Positions 27,475 to 36,790 of a stretch of DNA of 64,000 bases are shown in pieces. Source of the DNA: [Ruminococcus] torques ATCC 27756 (GTDB lineage Bacteria; Bacillota; Clostridia; Lachnospirales; Lachnospiraceae). Within the stretch, counting starts at the first letter, position 1, and every line of letters starts with the position of its first letter. The stretch lies in the NCBI RefSeq assembly GCF_000153925.1, contig NZ_DS264382.1, positions 24,553 to 88,552 on the forward strand. Direction: 5' to 3'. Both the position numbers and the translations under genes were made by a program. The notes under the pieces are model-generated. The model saw only the letters and a program-made list of their open reading frames with translations, was not told the origin of the DNA and did no database searches.

Positions 27475-27603
27475 ATGAGCGGGATCATGATATGTGTGAC
27501 AGGCGTTGTAGTGATCGTGGCCGCGTCGTTGGCAGCAGGAAGCGTATTATATTTGCTTCAAAGAAAAAAGGAGAAACTAAAAAGTGAACAAATCAACTTG
27601 TAA
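27475..27603 (+). CDS. 42-residue single-pass membrane microprotein
   Basis: GGAGGG ends seven bases before ATG 27475 (an ATG at 27469 is too close). The peptide has one hydrophobic helix (GVVVIVAASLAAGSVLYLL) and a basic tail QRKKEKLKSEQINL. It sits between the second kinase and the TPR membrane protein, with an excellent ribosome site and no gene on either strand that explains the interval better. A small subunit or adaptor is plausible; function unknown. Confidence 0.7.
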   Translation: MSGIMICVTGVVVIVAASLAAGSVLYLLQRKKEKLKSEQINL

Positions 27604-27709
27604 ATAGCGGAAAAGATAACGAGTAAATGATAGATAAACGGACGTGAAAAATAAAATAGGGGCGTTTACGAAACGTCTCGGTAAAACAAGAAAGAGAGGA
27701 GAAGGAGCA

Positions 27710-29296
27710 GTGGGAGAAAAAGGAAAAAAGAAAAGCCGGATTCTGCTGATCGTCTGCGGTCTGCTTCTTTTGGCAGGGGCGATTATCGGGATCGTGATGT
27801 TTCGGATGCAGGCAGGAGCGAGCGCGTATAACGAATCAATAAAAACAGCGGAAAAATATGCGGACAGCGGAGAGTATGAACTGGCGGTGCTTACATATGA
27901 AAATGCGATCAAAGACCGACCGAAAGAAGAAGAAGGATATCTCGGACTGGCAGATGTGTATTTGAAGAGAGGGGAAAGCTCCGCTGCAAAAGTTTTGCTT
28001 CAGCGAGGCTACATGCATACGAATTCTTCAAAGATCCAGTATATGTTAAGCGGGATTAAGGACGGTTCGCTTTTGGCGGAATTTGACGATTCAGAAACAA
28101 AGAAAGAGACAATGCAGTCATTTGGCGTTTTTTCTTTTAATACTGCATTTCTTCAGAAGCTGGAAAATTATGACTATACGGACTACTGCGATCAGTTCGG
28201 CTCATATCCGCAGATCGTAAAGACCGGAAAAGGAGAAGTAGAAGTCGTACATAAAGATCTGGCGGGAACATGCTGTTATTCAAACACGAAAGAGCATGAC
28301 GATATTGTAAATGTAAAGACAGACAAACCGGCGAAGGACGGAATGCCGGAAATCGTGCGTTTAGATTCGATTTCGCAGTTGTTCAGAAATTTCCCGGGAA
28401 AGGCAAGCCTTGCAGAACTGAACGCAATCTCCAGTTCCAAAGTAGCGCCGATCACAGACGAGGAACGAGTTTATGTGGAACTCTCTACAGGAAGCCTCCT
28501 GATCCGTGTTGAGACGGATGCGTCGGGAAACATTATTTCCGATAAAGCGTGGAATGAAATTATTTTGAAAGAGGCAAACGAAAACCGCTCGGAAAACGGA
28601 ACGCTGAACGGCGTTGTGATCGATGCTATGACAGGAGAAGGCGTTCCGGCGGCGAAGCTTGAATTTAAAGCGAAAGAAAACGCTGAAAATTCTACTCATG
28701 TTACGTCGGGAAAAGACGGATCGTTCTCGATCGAACTGGCGGCAGACGTGTACGAAGTGACGATCAGCGCGGACGGGTATGTGGATGAAACGTTCGAGTT
28801 TGAGATGGAGAAAGATAAAAATTACAGCGGAGAGCAGTTTACGATTTCACCGGAGCTGGCGGCGGGCAGCGCGCGTATCGTATTGGAATGGAACGCACAG
28901 CCTCAGGATCTCGACTCGTATCTGTGGGGAAATACGGATAAAGGAGATGACTTGTACGTGAACTTCAGGAAACGGACATGCGAAGGAAGAGACGGGCTTC
29001 TGGCAGAACTTGATGTGGATGACACAAACGGATACGGACCGGAGACGATCACGCTGAACGACCTGAACGGCGTTTATACATACTCTGTCGTTGACTACAG
29101 AACGACGGGAACTTTGCAGCAGTACGGCGCAACGGTGAAAGTATATCTTCCGGGCAAGAGCGCTCCGACAGTGATCACACTTGACCCGAATGCAGGCGTT
29201 GAAAATGTATGGGAAGTATTTGAGCTTGACCACGGAGAACTGAAAATACTGAACCGCGCTCCGGCGGAGGAAAATTTGCGTCCGGGTTCAAAATAA
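27710..29296 (+). CDS. Membrane protein with TPR and carboxypeptidase-regulatory-like domains
   Basis: GTG 27710 lies after AGGAGAAGGAG; GTG 27644 has no ribosome site. 528 residues. After a basic N-terminus there is one helix (ILLIVCGLLLLAGAIIGIVMF), TPR-like repeats (YELAVLTYENAIKDRPKEEEGYLGLADVY), a middle domain, a carboxypeptidase-regulatory-like beta domain (GVVIDAMTGEGVPAAKLEFKA...GSFSIELAADVYEVTISADGYVDETF) and a C-terminal domain beginning ARIVLEWNAQPQDLDSYLWG, like DUF2135/YfaP. The bulk is extracytoplasmic. It probably helps assemble the envelope part of the machine. Confidence 0.75.
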   Translation: MGEKGKKKSRILLIVCGLLLLAGAIIGIVMFRMQAGASAYNESIKTAEKYADSGEYELAVLTYENAIKDRPKEEEGYLGLADVYLKRGESSAAKVLLQRGYMHTNSSKIQYMLSGIKDGSLLAEFDDSETKKETMQSFGVFSFNTAFLQKLENYDYTDYCDQFGSYPQIVKTGKGEVEVVHKDLAGTCCYSNTKEHDDIVNVKTDKPAKDGMPEIVRLDSISQLFRNFPGKASLAELNAISSSKVAPITDEERVYVELSTGSLLIRVETDASGNIISDKAWNEIILKEANENRSENGTLNGVVIDAMTGEGVPAAKLEFKAKENAENSTHVTSGKDGSFSIELAADVYEVTISADGYVDETFEFEMEKDKNYSGEQFTISPELAAGSARIVLEWNAQPQDLDSYLWGNTDKGDDLYVNFRKRTCEGRDGLLAELDVDDTNGYGPETITLNDLNGVYTYSVVDYRTTGTLQQYGATVKVYLPGKSAPTVITLDPNAGVENVWEVFELDHGELKILNRAPAEENLRPGSK

Positions 29297-29335
29297 ACCA
29301 GACGAAGATGAGAGCAGGAAGATGAGAGCAGGAAA

Positions 29336-30253
29336 ATGAGAGATGGAATGATTACGGAAGAACAGTGTGGAGAGAACTTTGCTTATATTTTAGAAGATAA
29401 GACAGATTTTTTGATAACAGAATATAAAATGATGCACGGTCAAGAAGCAGATTTTCTATTGAAGTGTGTGAAGATGCTGTATAACGGCAAGACAGAACTG
29501 TATTACGATACGAAATCCTGTCTGCCGCTTGCGATCCAGTCAGGGGCGGAAGATACAGAAGGGATGCTTTCTGTTTTGGGAAATATTCTGCATGAAGTCA
29601 GAAGGGTGACAGAAAACGGATTTCTTTCGCTTTTGAAACTGGATATTTCGGCAGATAAGATATGGGTCGATCCTGCAACGCGAAAAATCAGGTTCGTATA
29701 TCTTCCTGTGGCGGAGAGACTTCATAAAGATGTAGTGGAATTTGAGGAGCATCTAAGGGGAGAACTGAAGAAAACTGTAGAAAAACGTTCGGATAAAGAC
29801 GATAAGAGGTTTGCGGATTTCTTTCAGATCATCGGACGTCCCGGTTACAGCAGTGAAGATTCGGATGTGGAAAAGTGCGGATCAGTAGATGAAACAAGTA
29901 CACCTTATAGTTTGAATAGAAATGAAAAAGTTTCTTCACAGAGAGAAGATCAGACTTGTACACTTGTGTCGCTGACAGCAGGCAGTCCGATCCGTCTGAC
30001 TGTAACGAAACAAGAGTATGTGATCGGAAAGAGTACGGAGCAAGCGGACGGCGTTGCCGGATTCAGCAAGATGATCAGCAGAAGGCACTGTAAGATCGTA
30101 AAAAGGGGATCCGGGTATGCGGTTGTAGATCTGAATAGTTCAAACGGAACATACTTGAATGGGATGCAGCTTTTTCCGGGCAGAGAATATCCGGTGAAAA
30201 ACGGAGATATTATACGAATGGCGATCAGCGATTTCCAGATCGTGATGGAATAG
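29336..30253 (+). CDS. DUF6382-like protein with C-terminal FHA domain
   Basis: 305 residues, soluble. The N-terminal ~190 residues match the DUF6382 pattern in T7SS-like loci; the segment LLKLDISADKIWVDPATRKIRFVYLPV recalls the catalytic-loop area of the EssB/YukC pseudokinase. The C-terminal FHA domain has YVIGKSTEQADGV, ISRRHCKIVK and SSNGTYLNG, the three conserved phosphothreonine-binding elements. It probably reads phosphorylated TT motifs on the neighbouring proteins. The link to EssB is inference. Confidence 0.8.
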   Translation: MRDGMITEEQCGENFAYILEDKTDFLITEYKMMHGQEADFLLKCVKMLYNGKTELYYDTKSCLPLAIQSGAEDTEGMLSVLGNILHEVRRVTENGFLSLLKLDISADKIWVDPATRKIRFVYLPVAERLHKDVVEFEEHLRGELKKTVEKRSDKDDKRFADFFQIIGRPGYSSEDSDVEKCGSVDETSTPYSLNRNEKVSSQREDQTCTLVSLTAGSPIRLTVTKQEYVIGKSTEQADGVAGFSKMISRRHCKIVKRGSGYAVVDLNSSNGTYLNGMQLFPGREYPVKNGDIIRMAISDFQIVME

Positions 30254-30268
30254 AGGTGACAGAGAAAT

Positions 30269-31327
30269 ATGGCAAGACCGAGAGTGATTGTGGCGGATAC
30301 AGATGAAAGCTATGTAATTCCGCTACAAAAGAAATTTGCAGAGCTGTTCGCGGATAAGATCGACTTGGAGATCATTACGGATAAAGATTATTTTAATCAG
30401 TTATTTTCACTTTCGCAGCATGCGGACATTCTGCTTGTGTCGGATACGCTTTATAACAGCGGGCTGAAAAAACATGATATCCGGCATTTGATGATATTGT
30501 CGGAACATTACGAACCCGGACAGACGGACGAACTCGACATTTGCCGCTTGTTTAAATATACAAGTGTGCGGGAGATTTTTAATGAAATTACAGGCAGATG
30601 CAAGGATACGCTTTATGCCGAACAGGATGCCGGAAAAGAAACAAAGATCATATTGATCACCTCGGCGTCAGGCGGAGTCGGGAAAACGAGTGTTGCATTC
30701 GGCTTGTGTCGTTGTCTGGAACGTAATTATAAGAAAACACTGTATGTGAATGCGGATCGGCTTCAGTCGTTTCAGTGGATGCTGGAAAACGGCGAGCCGA
30801 TCAGAGATGCTTCGGTTTATGCGGGTCTGTCGGGGAATCTTGGCAATGTTTATCGGATCGTACGGCATGTCATACGAAAGGAAGGTTTCAGTTATCTTCC
30901 GCCGTTTAAAGCGGCGCTTATGTCGTTGGGTATCCCATACCGCGTGTTTGCACTATTAGCAGAAGCAGCCCGCAAAGAGCAGGAATACGATTACATCGTT
31001 ATCGATGCAGACAGTGTGTTTGACGAGGAAAAAGCGGCTCTTATGCAGCTTGCGGATAAAATATTGATCGTGACAAAACAGACGGAATATGCGGTGAAGG
31101 CAACGAATGAGCTGATCCAAAATGTAAATCGGAACAATAGTGATAAATATATATTTCTTTGTAATGATTTTAAGAAAGAGGAAGAAAATGCATTGCTGCT
31201 TCCGACAGCGGCGCATCGATTTACGGTGAGCGAATATATCGAACATCTTCCGGCGTATGAAATGAAAGGATCGGGACTGCCTGTCCAGACGCCGGGATTG
31301 CAGAAAGCGGCATTTTTGATCATGTAA
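30269..31327 (+). CDS. MinD/CpaE-like ATPase
   Basis: 352 residues behind AGAGGTGA. An N-terminal receiver-like domain (PRVIVADTDESYVIPL...ADILLVSD, lacking the standard receiver lysine) precedes a ParA/MinD-type ATPase with the deviant Walker A SASGGVGKTSVAFGL near residue 132. CpaE proteins combine these domains and act in localisation or assembly of secretion systems. No membrane-targeting helix is obvious. Its neighbours are the FHA protein and the EsaB-like gene. Confidence 0.8.
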   Translation: MARPRVIVADTDESYVIPLQKKFAELFADKIDLEIITDKDYFNQLFSLSQHADILLVSDTLYNSGLKKHDIRHLMILSEHYEPGQTDELDICRLFKYTSVREIFNEITGRCKDTLYAEQDAGKETKIILITSASGGVGKTSVAFGLCRCLERNYKKTLYVNADRLQSFQWMLENGEPIRDASVYAGLSGNLGNVYRIVRHVIRKEGFSYLPPFKAALMSLGIPYRVFALLAEAARKEQEYDYIVIDADSVFDEEKAALMQLADKILIVTKQTEYAVKATNELIQNVNRNNSDKYIFLCNDFKKEEENALLLPTAAHRFTVSEYIEHLPAYEMKGSGLPVQTPGLQKAAFLIM

Positions 31328-31375
31328 AAAGAAAAATCAATACAAAGACGATATGAGTGCAGGTGGTGAGAGAAG

Positions 31376-31624
31376 ATGGAAACGGCGATTATTATTTTTC
31401 ATATTCATAAGGAACATCGGACGGTAGATTTAGAAGTTCCGCTGGATCTGACGGCAAAAGAACTGGCGGCGGCGCTTAACGAGGCGTATGGTCTGGGCGT
31501 CGATCTGTCAGATATAAATAATTGTTATCTAAAGGCGCAGAATCCGATCATGCTGCTCAAAGGCAACAGAACGTTAAAAGAATTCGGAGTAAGAAACGGA
31601 ACGATCATAAGCATGGCAGAGTAA
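31376..31624 (+). CDS. YukD/EsaB ubiquitin-like T7SS protein
   Basis: 82 residues behind AGGTGGTGAGAG. Small beta-grasp protein: IIIFHIHKEHRTVDLEVPLDLTAKELAAALNEAYG, then LLKGNRTLKEFGVRNGTIISMAE. Length, sequence shape and position directly before the EssC-like motor identify it as YukD/EsaB, a cytosolic accessory of T7SSb. Confidence 0.88.
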   Translation: METAIIIFHIHKEHRTVDLEVPLDLTAKELAAALNEAYGLGVDLSDINNCYLKAQNPIMLLKGNRTLKEFGVRNGTIISMAE

Positions 31625-31711
31625 GGCGCAAAAGAGAAGAATCTTATCAGATAAGTCTGCCGGCGGCAAAGGCAGCGGCAGATAAGGAGCGGGAAACGGC
31701 AGAGGAAAGAT

Positions 31712-34700
31712 ATGGAGAACAGATATAAGATTATACTTTCGGGAAATCAGATTTATAAAGAAGCAGAACTTCCGGCTGATATGGAACGGGTTACGGTAGG
31801 AACGGGAATCGACTGTACGGTGCGTTTGAGAAGAGATCTGTTTTTTGAATCGATACAGATTGAATTTGTGAAAGAAAGCGGTGGATGGAGAGCGACATGT
31901 TCGGACAACATTTATTTTACGGAAGGCGATATCCGAAAATATATGACGCGGAAAGTGATCCACGGAGATACTTTGGAAGTCAGGTATCAGGAATCAGAAG
32001 GACTTGTATTTAGAATTGATTTTCAGATCAATTTTGACAGCGGATCGCATCGCTGTGAGCGGATGATCAATTTGGACAGGTATCAGACGATTTCAATCGG
32101 AAACAACTCAGCATATGAAATTGCACTATCAGGCGTTTATGCAAAGAGAGAATTTGTCCGGCTGACGCGGGGACAAGGCGGCTGGACGCTTGAAGTTATG
32201 AACAGTGAGTACGGAGTATATCACAACGGGAAGAAGACAGAACAAAAAGAATGGATCAAAGACGGGGATTTCTTTTCCGTTGCAGATTATTACTTTTTCT
32301 TAAAAGGGAACGCACTGTGGGCGGAGATCAGAAGCGATCTGACAGTGAACGGACTTGGTTTCGGGGATTATCCGGAAAGAAACGGGTATCCGAGATTTTC
32401 GAGAAATACACGGCTGAAAACGGTGATATGTGAGGACAAGATCGAGATTTTAGATCCGCCTTCAAAGCCGCAGAAACCGAAAAGTAATTTATTTATGAAA
32501 TTATTTCCGTCCTTCGGAATGCTGATCGCGGCAGGCGCGATGGCGTTCATGGGAGGAACGATGATTATTTTTTCTCTTATATCATGTACGATCGCGATCA
32601 TAACAGCGGTAGTCGGTGTGATGGAGGGAAAGAAAGAGTTTCGGGAAAAGACGGCGAACCGGATCGAAGTATATCAGAAATATATTGCGTCAAAACGTCA
32701 GGAAATCGAAGAGTGCAGAAATAGAGAATGGACAGAACGTAATGAAATCTATATTCCGGCAGAGCAGGAGATTCAGCAGGTGGAAACATTTTCTCCGGAT
32801 CTGTTTGACCGGACGCCGCAGGATGAAGATTTTCTTTGTGTCCGTCTCGGAAGCGGTCCGATCGAGTCTGCCCGTCAGGTAAATTACAAGAAACAGGAGA
32901 AGCTGGAAATTGAAGACGATTTAAGTCTTCTTCCTGAGCAGACGGCGAGTTTTTATAAAGAACTTCAAAATGCGCCGGTCATATGTGATCTGAAAAATGT
33001 AAATGCAGTCGGCATTACAGGAGAAGAGGCAGATCGGTTTGAACTTTTGAAACTGATCGTTACAGATGTGGCGCTTCGTCATTTTGCGGCAGATGTAAAA
33101 TTGTTTTTCGTGGCGGAAAAAGAACATGCCGGACGGATGCACTTGTTCCGTTTTCTTCCGGGAGCGTACTGCGTACAGACAGATACGAGAGGAATTGTAA
33201 CAGACGATGAGAGCAAGACGCTTATTTTTGAGTATTTGTACAAAGAGCTGACAATGAGAGCACAGGAGAAGAGATCGTATCCGCATCTGCTCATCTTTTT
33301 CTATGACGAATACGGATATAAGAAGCATCCGATCTCACAGTTTACAGAAAAAGGAAAAGATCTGGGAGTCACTTTTTTGTTTTTCGGACAGACACGCGCG
33401 GACATTCCGGTAGGATGCGACTATGTCGTACAGTTGTCCGGCGGTTACAGAGGCGTTTTGATCAACGCAGCGGAGAAATCAAAGACAGTACCGTTTGTAT
33501 CTTCTCAGATCAGCGACACTTTGGCAGTACGCATTGTCAGGACGTTAGCTCCGGTTTGTACGGATGAAGTTTCATTGGAAGGTGAACTGATAAAAAATAT
33601 ATCAATGTTTAAGATGCTGAATATTTTGTCTGTGGAAGATCTTGATCTCAAAGCAAGATGGTCTGCGTCTAAAGTTACGAAGTCAATGGCAGCTCCGGTC
33701 GGAGTCTCAAAGACAGGGATCGTTATGCTTGACCTTCATGACAAAGCTCATGGTCCGCACGGTCTTGTTGCGGGAACGACAGGATCTGGAAAATCAGAGA
33801 TATTGCAGACGTATATCCTTTCGATGGCAACGCTCTATCATCCTTACGAAGCGGCGTTTGTCATCATTGACTTCAAGGGCGGAGGTATGGTGAATCAGTT
33901 CGCGCAGCTGCCCCATCTGCTTGGCGCGATCACAAATATTGATGGGAATGCCATCAATCGGTCGCTTAAGTCGATCAAAGCAGAATTGCAGAAGAGACAG
34001 AAATATTTCGCACAGGCGGACGTCAACCATATCGATAAATATATCCGAAAATATAAAGCGGGCGAAGTAAGCGAACCGCTTCCGCATCTGATCATCATTG
34101 TAGATGAATTTGCAGAGCTGAAAGCGGAACAGCCGGAATTTATGAAAGAGCTGATCTCGGCAGCGCGTATCGGAAGAAGTCTTGGAGTACATCTGATTCT
34201 GGCGACTCAAAAACCTGCAGGTCAGGTCAATGAACAGATATGGAGTAACTCCCGTTTTAAACTCTGTCTGAAAGTGCAGAGCAAAGAAGACAGTAACGAA
34301 GTGCTGAAATCTCCTCTTGCCGCAGAAATCAAAGAACCCGGACGAGCTTATCTGCAAGTAGGAAACAATGAGATATTTGAATTGTTCCAGTCGGCATACA
34401 GCGGAGTGCCGGAAAGAGAAGACGAAGGAACAGGAAAAGCATTTACGATATATGAAGTTCCGGACGGCGGGAAAAAAGTTCCGGTTTATGTAAAGAAAAA
34501 GAACAAAGGACAGGAAGGGATGAACAATCAGCTTGAGGCGATCGTTTCTTATGTGTCCGAATATTTCCGTTCGATTCAAATACCGCAGCTTCCCGATATC
34601 TGTCTGCCTCCGCTTAGAGAGTGTATCGAATTCCCGCCGGTATCAAAAGAGGCAGTACAAGAGCAGAAAAAAGAAGTCGGATTTTATGCGTGGATCGGCG

Positions 34701-36235
34701 TTTATGACGATCCCGATCACCAGAATCAGGATCAGTATGCAGTGAATTTAAGCGCGGCAAATATGATCATTATCGGTTCGGCGCAGACCGGAAAGACGAC
34801 GATTCTGCAAAATGTGATCCGAAGTCTTTCGGAACAGTATACGCCGGATGAGGTGGCGATCTACATTATAGACTTTGCGTCTATGGTATTGAAAAACTTT
34901 GAGACGCTCAATCATGTAGGCGGCGTTGTCAGTTCCTCCGAAGATGAGAAACTGAAAAATCTGTTTAAAATGCTTTGGGAAGAGATGGAAACTCGAAAAG
35001 AGAAACTATTATCTGTCGGAGTAAGCTCATTTGTTGCGTACAAAGAGGCGGGGCGCACCGATATGAAGCAGATTGTTCTTATTATAGATAATCTTACTGC
35101 GCTGAAAGAATTGTATTTTCAAGATGATGACGAACTGCTGAATCTGTGTCGGGAAGGAATTACAGTCGGAATTTCTATTGTGATCGCGAATGCACAGACG
35201 GCAGGGATCGGATACAAATATTTGTCGTCTTTTTCTAACAGGATCGCGTTATTCTGCAATGACGGAAACGAATACTCTGCGATTTTTGAACATTGTAACA
35301 GGAGACTTGAGCATCTTCCGGGAAGATGTTTCGCAGAAGTGGATAAACAGATACTTGAATGTCAGGCGTATCTGCCGTTTGCAGGAGAAAAAGAATTTGA
35401 AAGAGCGGAAGCAATCCGCGGATATATCGAAAAACGAAACGGAGAATGTACTGAGGTGGCTCGGAAGATCCCGTTGATCCCGCCTGTTTTGAGCATGAAT
35501 TATATGGCACAGCAGTTTGGAAATATGATGCGCGGACATTTCGACCTGGCGGCAGGATTAAATTACGAAGATGTGATGCCGTATATGCTTCGTATGTCTT
35601 CGATTGGTGTATTGGCGGTTGTCGGAAGAGAGGGCAGCGGACGCTATAACTGGATAAAATATGTGGCGGATATGCTGGAATTGATGTATCCGGGCAGATC
35701 AAAAGTTTATATTTCGGACGGAATCGGGAAGAAGCTTGCTTCCATGAAAGAAAAAAGAAATGTCGTTCGTTACAGCATGATCGCGGAAGATATCGTTTCT
35801 TATCTGAAAGAGATCGAAGAAGAACTGCAAAGCAGATATGAACTTCTTGCAAAAGGGATCGAAAGCGATCCGGCAGAAGCAGATTACATGCTTCTTATTA
35901 TCGATAATCCTGATGCGATCGAGCAGATCAGCAATAGTAAAGAGGCGCTTGCATCGTATAAAAATATTATCGGACGCTACCGGAACATGAATGTAGGCGT
36001 GATTATATCGGCAATCGAAAATGCGCCGATCCCATACAGCGCGCCGGAGGTGATCAAAGGCATCCGGGACGGAAGACATCTGATGTATTTCGGAGATATT
36101 TCAGAATTGAAGATTTACGATATGCCGCTCGCCGTGACAAGAAAGTTCAAAAAACCGATCGAGACAGGCGACGGATATTACATAAAAGAAAATGAGTGTA
36201 TTAAATTGAAGACCCCGTTCATTGCGGGAGAGTAG
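31712..36235 (+). CDS. essC: EssC-type FtsK/SpoIIIE motor ATPase of T7SS
   Basis: 1507 residues behind AGAGGA. Two FHA-like domains lie at about 1-185 (VTVGTGIDCTVRLRRDLFF and ISIGNNSAYEIALSG). Two transmembrane helices follow near 262-303 (FPSFGMLIAAGAMAFMGG...MIIFSLISCTIAIITAVVGV), then three ATPase domains. D1 has GTTGSGKS at 688-695 with LILATQKPAGQV; D2 has GSAQTGKT at 1022-1029; D3 has the degenerate GREGSGRY at 1305-1312. This is the full EssC/YukBA layout. It drives export of WXG100 and LXG substrates through the inner membrane. Confidence 0.95.
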   Translation: MENRYKIILSGNQIYKEAELPADMERVTVGTGIDCTVRLRRDLFFESIQIEFVKESGGWRATCSDNIYFTEGDIRKYMTRKVIHGDTLEVRYQESEGLVFRIDFQINFDSGSHRCERMINLDRYQTISIGNNSAYEIALSGVYAKREFVRLTRGQGGWTLEVMNSEYGVYHNGKKTEQKEWIKDGDFFSVADYYFFLKGNALWAEIRSDLTVNGLGFGDYPERNGYPRFSRNTRLKTVICEDKIEILDPPSKPQKPKSNLFMKLFPSFGMLIAAGAMAFMGGTMIIFSLISCTIAIITAVVGVMEGKKEFREKTANRIEVYQKYIASKRQEIEECRNREWTERNEIYIPAEQEIQQVETFSPDLFDRTPQDEDFLCVRLGSGPIESARQVNYKKQEKLEIEDDLSLLPEQTASFYKELQNAPVICDLKNVNAVGITGEEADRFELLKLIVTDVALRHFAADVKLFFVAEKEHAGRMHLFRFLPGAYCVQTDTRGIVTDDESKTLIFEYLYKELTMRAQEKRSYPHLLIFFYDEYGYKKHPISQFTEKGKDLGVTFLFFGQTRADIPVGCDYVVQLSGGYRGVLINAAEKSKTVPFVSSQISDTLAVRIVRTLAPVCTDEVSLEGELIKNISMFKMLNILSVEDLDLKARWSASKVTKSMAAPVGVSKTGIVMLDLHDKAHGPHGLVAGTTGSGKSEILQTYILSMATLYHPYEAAFVIIDFKGGGMVNQFAQLPHLLGAITNIDGNAINRSLKSIKAELQKRQKYFAQADVNHIDKYIRKYKAGEVSEPLPHLIIIVDEFAELKAEQPEFMKELISAARIGRSLGVHLILATQKPAGQVNEQIWSNSRFKLCLKVQSKEDSNEVLKSPLAAEIKEPGRAYLQVGNNEIFELFQSAYSGVPEREDEGTGKAFTIYEVPDGGKKVPVYVKKKNKGQEGMNNQLEAIVSYVSEYFRSIQIPQLPDICLPPLRECIEFPPVSKEAVQEQKKEVGFYAWIGVYDDPDHQNQDQYAVNLSAANMIIIGSAQTGKTTILQNVIRSLSEQYTPDEVAIYIIDFASMVLKNFETLNHVGGVVSSSEDEKLKNLFKMLWEEMETRKEKLLSVGVSSFVAYKEAGRTDMKQIVLIIDNLTALKELYFQDDDELLNLCREGITVGISIVIANAQTAGIGYKYLSSFSNRIALFCNDGNEYSAIFEHCNRRLEHLPGRCFAEVDKQILECQAYLPFAGEKEFERAEAIRGYIEKRNGECTEVARKIPLIPPVLSMNYMAQQFGNMMRGHFDLAAGLNYEDVMPYMLRMSSIGVLAVVGREGSGRYNWIKYVADMLELMYPGRSKVYISDGIGKKLASMKEKRNVVRYSMIAEDIVSYLKEIEEELQSRYELLAKGIESDPAEADYMLLIIDNPDAIEQISNSKEALASYKNIIGRYRNMNVGVIISAIENAPIPYSAPEVIKGIRDGRHLMYFGDISELKIYDMPLAVTRKFKKPIETGDGYYIKENECIKLKTPFIAGE

Positions 36236-36236
36236 G

Positions 36237-36264
36237 ATATATATCCGGAAGACCGGTATATATA
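36237..36264 (+). promoter_or_regulatory. Hairpin directly before the WXG100 gene
   Basis: ATATATATCCGG pairs with CCGGTATATAT around AAGA, with one bulged base, starting immediately after the essC stop codon. No T run follows, so it is not an intrinsic terminator. It may be an mRNA processing or stability element that raises expression of the following WXG100 gene. Confidence 0.55.
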
Positions 36265-36293
36265 AATAAAAAATTTTATAGGAGGTAGCAATT

Positions 36294-36587
36294 ATGGCTA
36301 GTCAAATCAGAATTTCACCGGATCAGATGAGAGAAAGGGCAAATTCGTACCAAACAGAATCAGGGAATGTCAGCGAGATGATCGGAAGATTAGATTCGTT
36401 ACTTCAGTCTCTTTTAGGAGAATGGGAAGGATCGGCAAGCGAGGCTTACAGAGAACGTTATGAAAGTCTGCGGCCGGCGTTTACGCAGGCAGAAGAATTG
36501 CTTGCGGAGATTTCAAAAGCGTTGAATACGACAGCTCAAAATATGGAAAATGTAGACGAAAGTATTGCAAGCGGATTCAGAGGATAG
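36294..36587 (+). CDS. esxA: WXG100-family secreted protein (EsxA-like)
   Basis: 97 residues behind AGGAGGTAG. Two-helix hairpin with the WEG turn (LLGEWEGSASEAYRERY), forming the WXG motif, and C-terminal helix SISSL-like boundary AEELLAEISKALNTTAQNMENVDE. No signal peptide. It is the small substrate and often essential partner of the T7SS, secreted as a dimer. Position after the EssC gene supports the call. Confidence 0.93.
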   Translation: MASQIRISPDQMRERANSYQTESGNVSEMIGRLDSLLQSLLGEWEGSASEAYRERYESLRPAFTQAEELLAEISKALNTTAQNMENVDESIASGFRG

Positions 36588-36628
36588 TACGAAAAAGCAG
36601 GTTTAAAGGCAGCGGCGGATAAAACCGC

Positions 36629-36663
36629 GTTCCGCATTTCCCCTTTTGTGGGAAATGCGGAAC
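36629..36663 (+). promoter_or_regulatory. Perfect 14-bp hairpin after the WXG100 gene
   Basis: GTTCCGCATTTCCC (36629-36642) and GGGAAATGCGGAAC (36650-36663) pair perfectly around seven bases. The next bases are TTAAAAAG, so there is no U tract. It may protect the 3' end of the WXG100 message. Confidence 0.7.
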
Positions 36664-36679
36664 TTAAAAAGCTTAAATA

Positions 36680-36762
36680 GTAACAGTTCAGCCGTACAGC
36701 AGCGTTAGCCATGATAAGTACGCAGCGCGGCTTTACGAATGGCGCGGACTGAGCGGTTACCT
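36680..36762 (+). other. Structured gap between WXG100 and DUF4176 genes
   Basis: No gene is seen. GTAACAGTTCAG pairs in 10 of 12 positions with CTGAGCGGTTAC at the other end, with inner complementary pieces (AGCCG / CGGCT). Possibly a repeat or a folded RNA leader. Confidence 0.4.
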
Positions 36763-36790
36763 TAAATGAATTGAAACAGAAAGGAAAAGC

